A stretch of DNA of 43,592 nt from assembly GCA_000934455.1 (NCBI GenBank), contig KN887370.1, positions 52,031 through 95,622 of the forward strand, written 5' to 3'. A program made the position numbers and the translations under genes. Below are positions 42,401-43,592 of the stretch, in pieces. The notes beneath the pieces are model-generated. The model searched no databases, was not told where the DNA came from, and saw only the letters and a list, made by a program, of their open reading frames with translations. Numbering within the stretch: the first letter of the stretch is position 1; each line of letters starts with the position of its first letter. The stretch is from Apostichopus parvimensis (Eukaryota > Echinodermata > Holothuroidea > Aspidochirotida > Stichopodidae).

Positions 42401-43491
42401 TCTTATTCTTATTAACTTCAAGCTCTTGAAGACCCATGTAAACTATAAAGACGGAAGCGTGACTTGGTGTGATATCATAACTATCTTTAGCTTTAAGAAT
42501 AAAACATCATAAAACTGGATACCACGTACCCTTAATATCCAACTTAGTGAGTATAGAAAACCGTGTTATGGAATTTGTCATCAACATAGAGAACCCAATA
42601 CTGTTGTCAGATGATTGATAGGCTTGTTTTGTGCTTATCAAGCATCCTCTAGAAGCAGATAGTTTAGTAGAACAGCTATTGAATACAATGAAAAAGGTAA
42701 TACTCTGCTACATTAATAGGTGCATACGTAATAGAATGTTTCAATATTTGGTGTCATAATTATTTGACCTTCAAGCCATTTTTGATGACATGAAGAATTT
42801 TCCTTGAGAAATTTACTGTCACATCAATGCGTCCATCTGAGAAACAAATTATAAAATATCAGCGATGGAAGTGTGTGCTTCCGTTAGGATATATTCCTGT
42901 GTTAGATGATAAGTGGCATGATAATTTTGAAATCTTGTTTATGTTTAATCACTGCTGCTAGTCCGTGTTATATTTGGTCTAATATTTATTTTTAAGAAAT
43001 CAAACTTTGCACATTTGCGTGTCATCAATTCAATTCAATTTTCTACTTTTTTGAGAAACAGTGACATCTTCAACAGTGAATTGCCAGGATTACATCATTT
43101 ATTATTTGGTTTGATGAATTTCTATTTTCCCCTTTGTTAGTTGAGTTAAATATGCTAGAACCTTGTAGCAAATTAAATACAACGCACATCTATAAGTTAT
43201 TTGAAACATTCAATTAATGAAACGCAACGGTTAAGAACAGGGTTTGGTCAGGTGTGATATGGATCATTTCTTCCTTACCCCACACCCTCCCCTCTCCTTT
43301 TAATTATTCAAACTAGAACATTCATTTAGTAATGCAGCAAAACAAAATATCATTGTAGCATAAGGTCAAACTATTGGTGACATATACATCATAAAGTTGT
43401 TATTCATTTTCCTCAAAATGTCAACACTGTTAATTCAACCAATCTACCTCTGTTTTCAGTTCCTTTAAGTTCAGCTATTTGGTTTGTGGAT
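39436..43491 (-). CDS. Receptor-tyrosine-kinase-like gene, 3' part; predicted pseudokinase
   Basis: At least ten exons on the minus strand, in order 43448-43491, 42769-42836, 42530-42704, 42263-42442, 41871-41978, 41387-41586, about 40625-40728, 40294-40402, 39926-40022 and 39727-39826, with a possible last one at 39436-39447. The fold follows a tyrosine kinase domain: Gly-rich loop region, beta-4 (IMKLLGW), hinge ([11 protein letters not shown]), ARGLQFL helix, [21 protein letters not shown], and CW----RP near the end. Catalytic residues are missing: the HRDLAARN position reads [11 protein letters not shown] reads DFV, and beta-3 AVK reads AVVR. It probably acts as a scaffold or allosteric partner at the membrane. 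The extracellular part lies beyond the window. Confidence 0.8.
39727..39826 (-). CDS. Kinase-like gene exon: alpha-H/I
   Basis: 100 bp between CATCTCAG and GTAAGA. Encodes [20 protein letters not shown] and [14 protein letters not shown]. The CW-----RP signature ends the kinase fold. Confidence 0.95.
39926..40022 (-). CDS. Kinase-like gene exon: alpha-G region
   Basis: 97 bp between CTGTGTAG and GTAAGC. Encodes [16 protein letters not shown] and [11 protein letters not shown], corresponding to xPYxG and the LxxPxxCP block. Phases match on both sides. Confidence 0.95.
40294..40402 (-). CDS. Kinase-like gene exon: PPE and alpha-F
   Basis: 109 bp between TTTCGCACAG and GTAAGC. It encodes [18 protein letters not shown] and [18 protein letters not shown]. 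Asp of DVWSFG and the PPE (usual APE) Glu are conserved, so the C-lobe fold is intact. Confidence 0.95.
40625..40728 (-). CDS. Kinase-like gene exon: degenerate catalytic loop and DFV
   Basis: After TCTTGAACAG the frame enters in phase 0: [46 protein letters not shown] aligns with NVLL, so SPGLRSKK occupies the HRDLAARN site without the catalytic Asp, and DFV replaces DFG (its metal-binding Asp is kept). The best donor (GTATTT near 40624) leaves in phase 1, which does not fit the next exon. Confidence 0.8.
41387..41586 (-). CDS. Kinase-like gene exon: hinge and alpha-E
   Basis: 200 bp between CTTTTCAG and GTAAGT. Encodes [18 protein letters not shown], a kinase insert ([15 protein letters not shown]), and [17 protein letters not shown], the helix that precedes the catalytic loop. 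It leaves in phase 0. Confidence 0.9.
41871..41978 (-). CDS. Kinase-like gene exon: alpha-C and beta-4
   Basis: 108 bp between TTTTCAG and GTACGA, phase 1 to phase 1. It encodes [19 protein letters not shown] and [11 protein letters not shown], matching alpha-C and the NIVKLLGxC strand of receptor tyrosine kinases. Confidence 0.85.
42263..42442 (-). CDS. Kinase-like gene exon: Gly-rich loop and beta-3
   Basis: Starts after TTTATAG and ends at GTATTT. It encodes [20 protein letters not shown], then [19 protein letters not shown] and [26 protein letters not shown] sits where kinases have GxGxFGxV. Arg in AVVR falls where the ATP-anchoring Lys is expected. Confidence 0.75.
42530..42704 (-). CDS. 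Kinase-like gene, probable juxtamembrane exon
   Basis: The open frame [39 protein letters not shown] ends at a GTACGT donor in phase 1, exactly matching the next exon (joint codon Val). The acceptor could be at 42704 or a few tens of bases downstream. There is no full transmembrane segment. Confidence 0.45.
42769..42836 (-). CDS. Kinase-like gene, possible exon
   Basis: After TTTCTCAG the frame continues [20 protein letters not shown]. The donor is uncertain: GTCAAA at 42768 or the earlier GTAAAT at 42816. The entry phase fits the upstream exon. Confidence 0.4.
43448..43491 (-). CDS. Kinase-like gene, possible exon upstream of the kinase domain
   Basis: Between TTTTATTCAG and a GTAGAT donor, the 44-bp exon is open in one frame ([14 protein letters not shown]) and leaves in phase 1, which the next candidate exon completes as Asp. 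Short and without a domain signature. Confidence 0.4.
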
Positions 43492-43592
43492 CTGAATAAA
43501 AGAAGTAGACTTGATTGATAATTTTGAGAATACCAGTAATATAACACATTTATTTTGTTTTTGATGTTAATTGAATCAAGGGGGCTGGGGGG

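Overview
The window looks like AT-rich nuclear DNA of a metazoan, most likely a marine invertebrate deuterostome such as an echinoderm. Evidence: spliceosomal GT-AG introns in every gene that can be followed, many eukaryotic transposon classes (hAT, pogo, CR1/L2-like LINEs, Penelope-like elements, a tRNA-derived SINE, MITEs), AGGCCTA-rich intergenic DNA, and a foldback transposon recalling the TU elements described from sea urchins. The species is inferred, not proven. Two assembly gaps are present (18138-18947 and 32470-32858). There are no operons, rRNA genes or CRISPR arrays.

Layout. 1-7000: intergenic DNA with a hAT-type MITE (554-1576, 7/8 target duplication), an AT-rich MITE with TA flanks (3489-4187), a broken open frame of unknown origin (about 6074-6530) and a weak MITE candidate (6650-7000). 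8344-9475 (+): two coding exons of an unrecognised gene with a matching splice phase. 11749-16198 (-): a decayed, intron-containing hAT transposase gene of the ZMYM1/DUF4371 type, from a TTF zinc finger to the C-terminal dimerisation region. A CR1/L2-like LINE (13425-14215) broke it, and a 4.8-kb foldback element (16199-21045) broke it again inside the zinc-finger exon.

The foldback element is the most striking feature. It has terminal inverted repeats of about 360-450 bp with 21-bp tandem subrepeats, it is flanked by CCGGTGTA on both sides, and it encloses a pogo-family transposase gene that has lost the segment holding its first catalytic Asp. 21418-27042 holds a second LINE (ORF1 coiled coil, ORF2 endonuclease and reverse transcriptase). 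It is riddled by a Penelope-like element (23683-24581), an inverted RT segment (24605-24847), a hAT MITE with a perfect 8-bp duplication (25495-25818) and another copy of the CR1/L2-like LINE (25827-26835).

28321-28775 is a tRNA-derived SINE beside an OTU-like protease fragment. 30545-31938 holds two more MITEs, one with a perfect 8-bp duplication. 33645-33838 holds simple repeats, and 35554-38046 a dispersed repeat pair, the second copy ending beside another Penelope-like fragment (38050-38618).

39436-43491 (-): the 3' half of a receptor-tyrosine-kinase-like gene whose 5' end lies beyond the window. Its kinase domain is spread over at least seven exons and lacks the usual catalytic residues (HRD motif absent, DFG read as DFV, beta-3 Lys apparently Arg). 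It is therefore a predicted pseudokinase and the only plausible host gene of clear family in the window.
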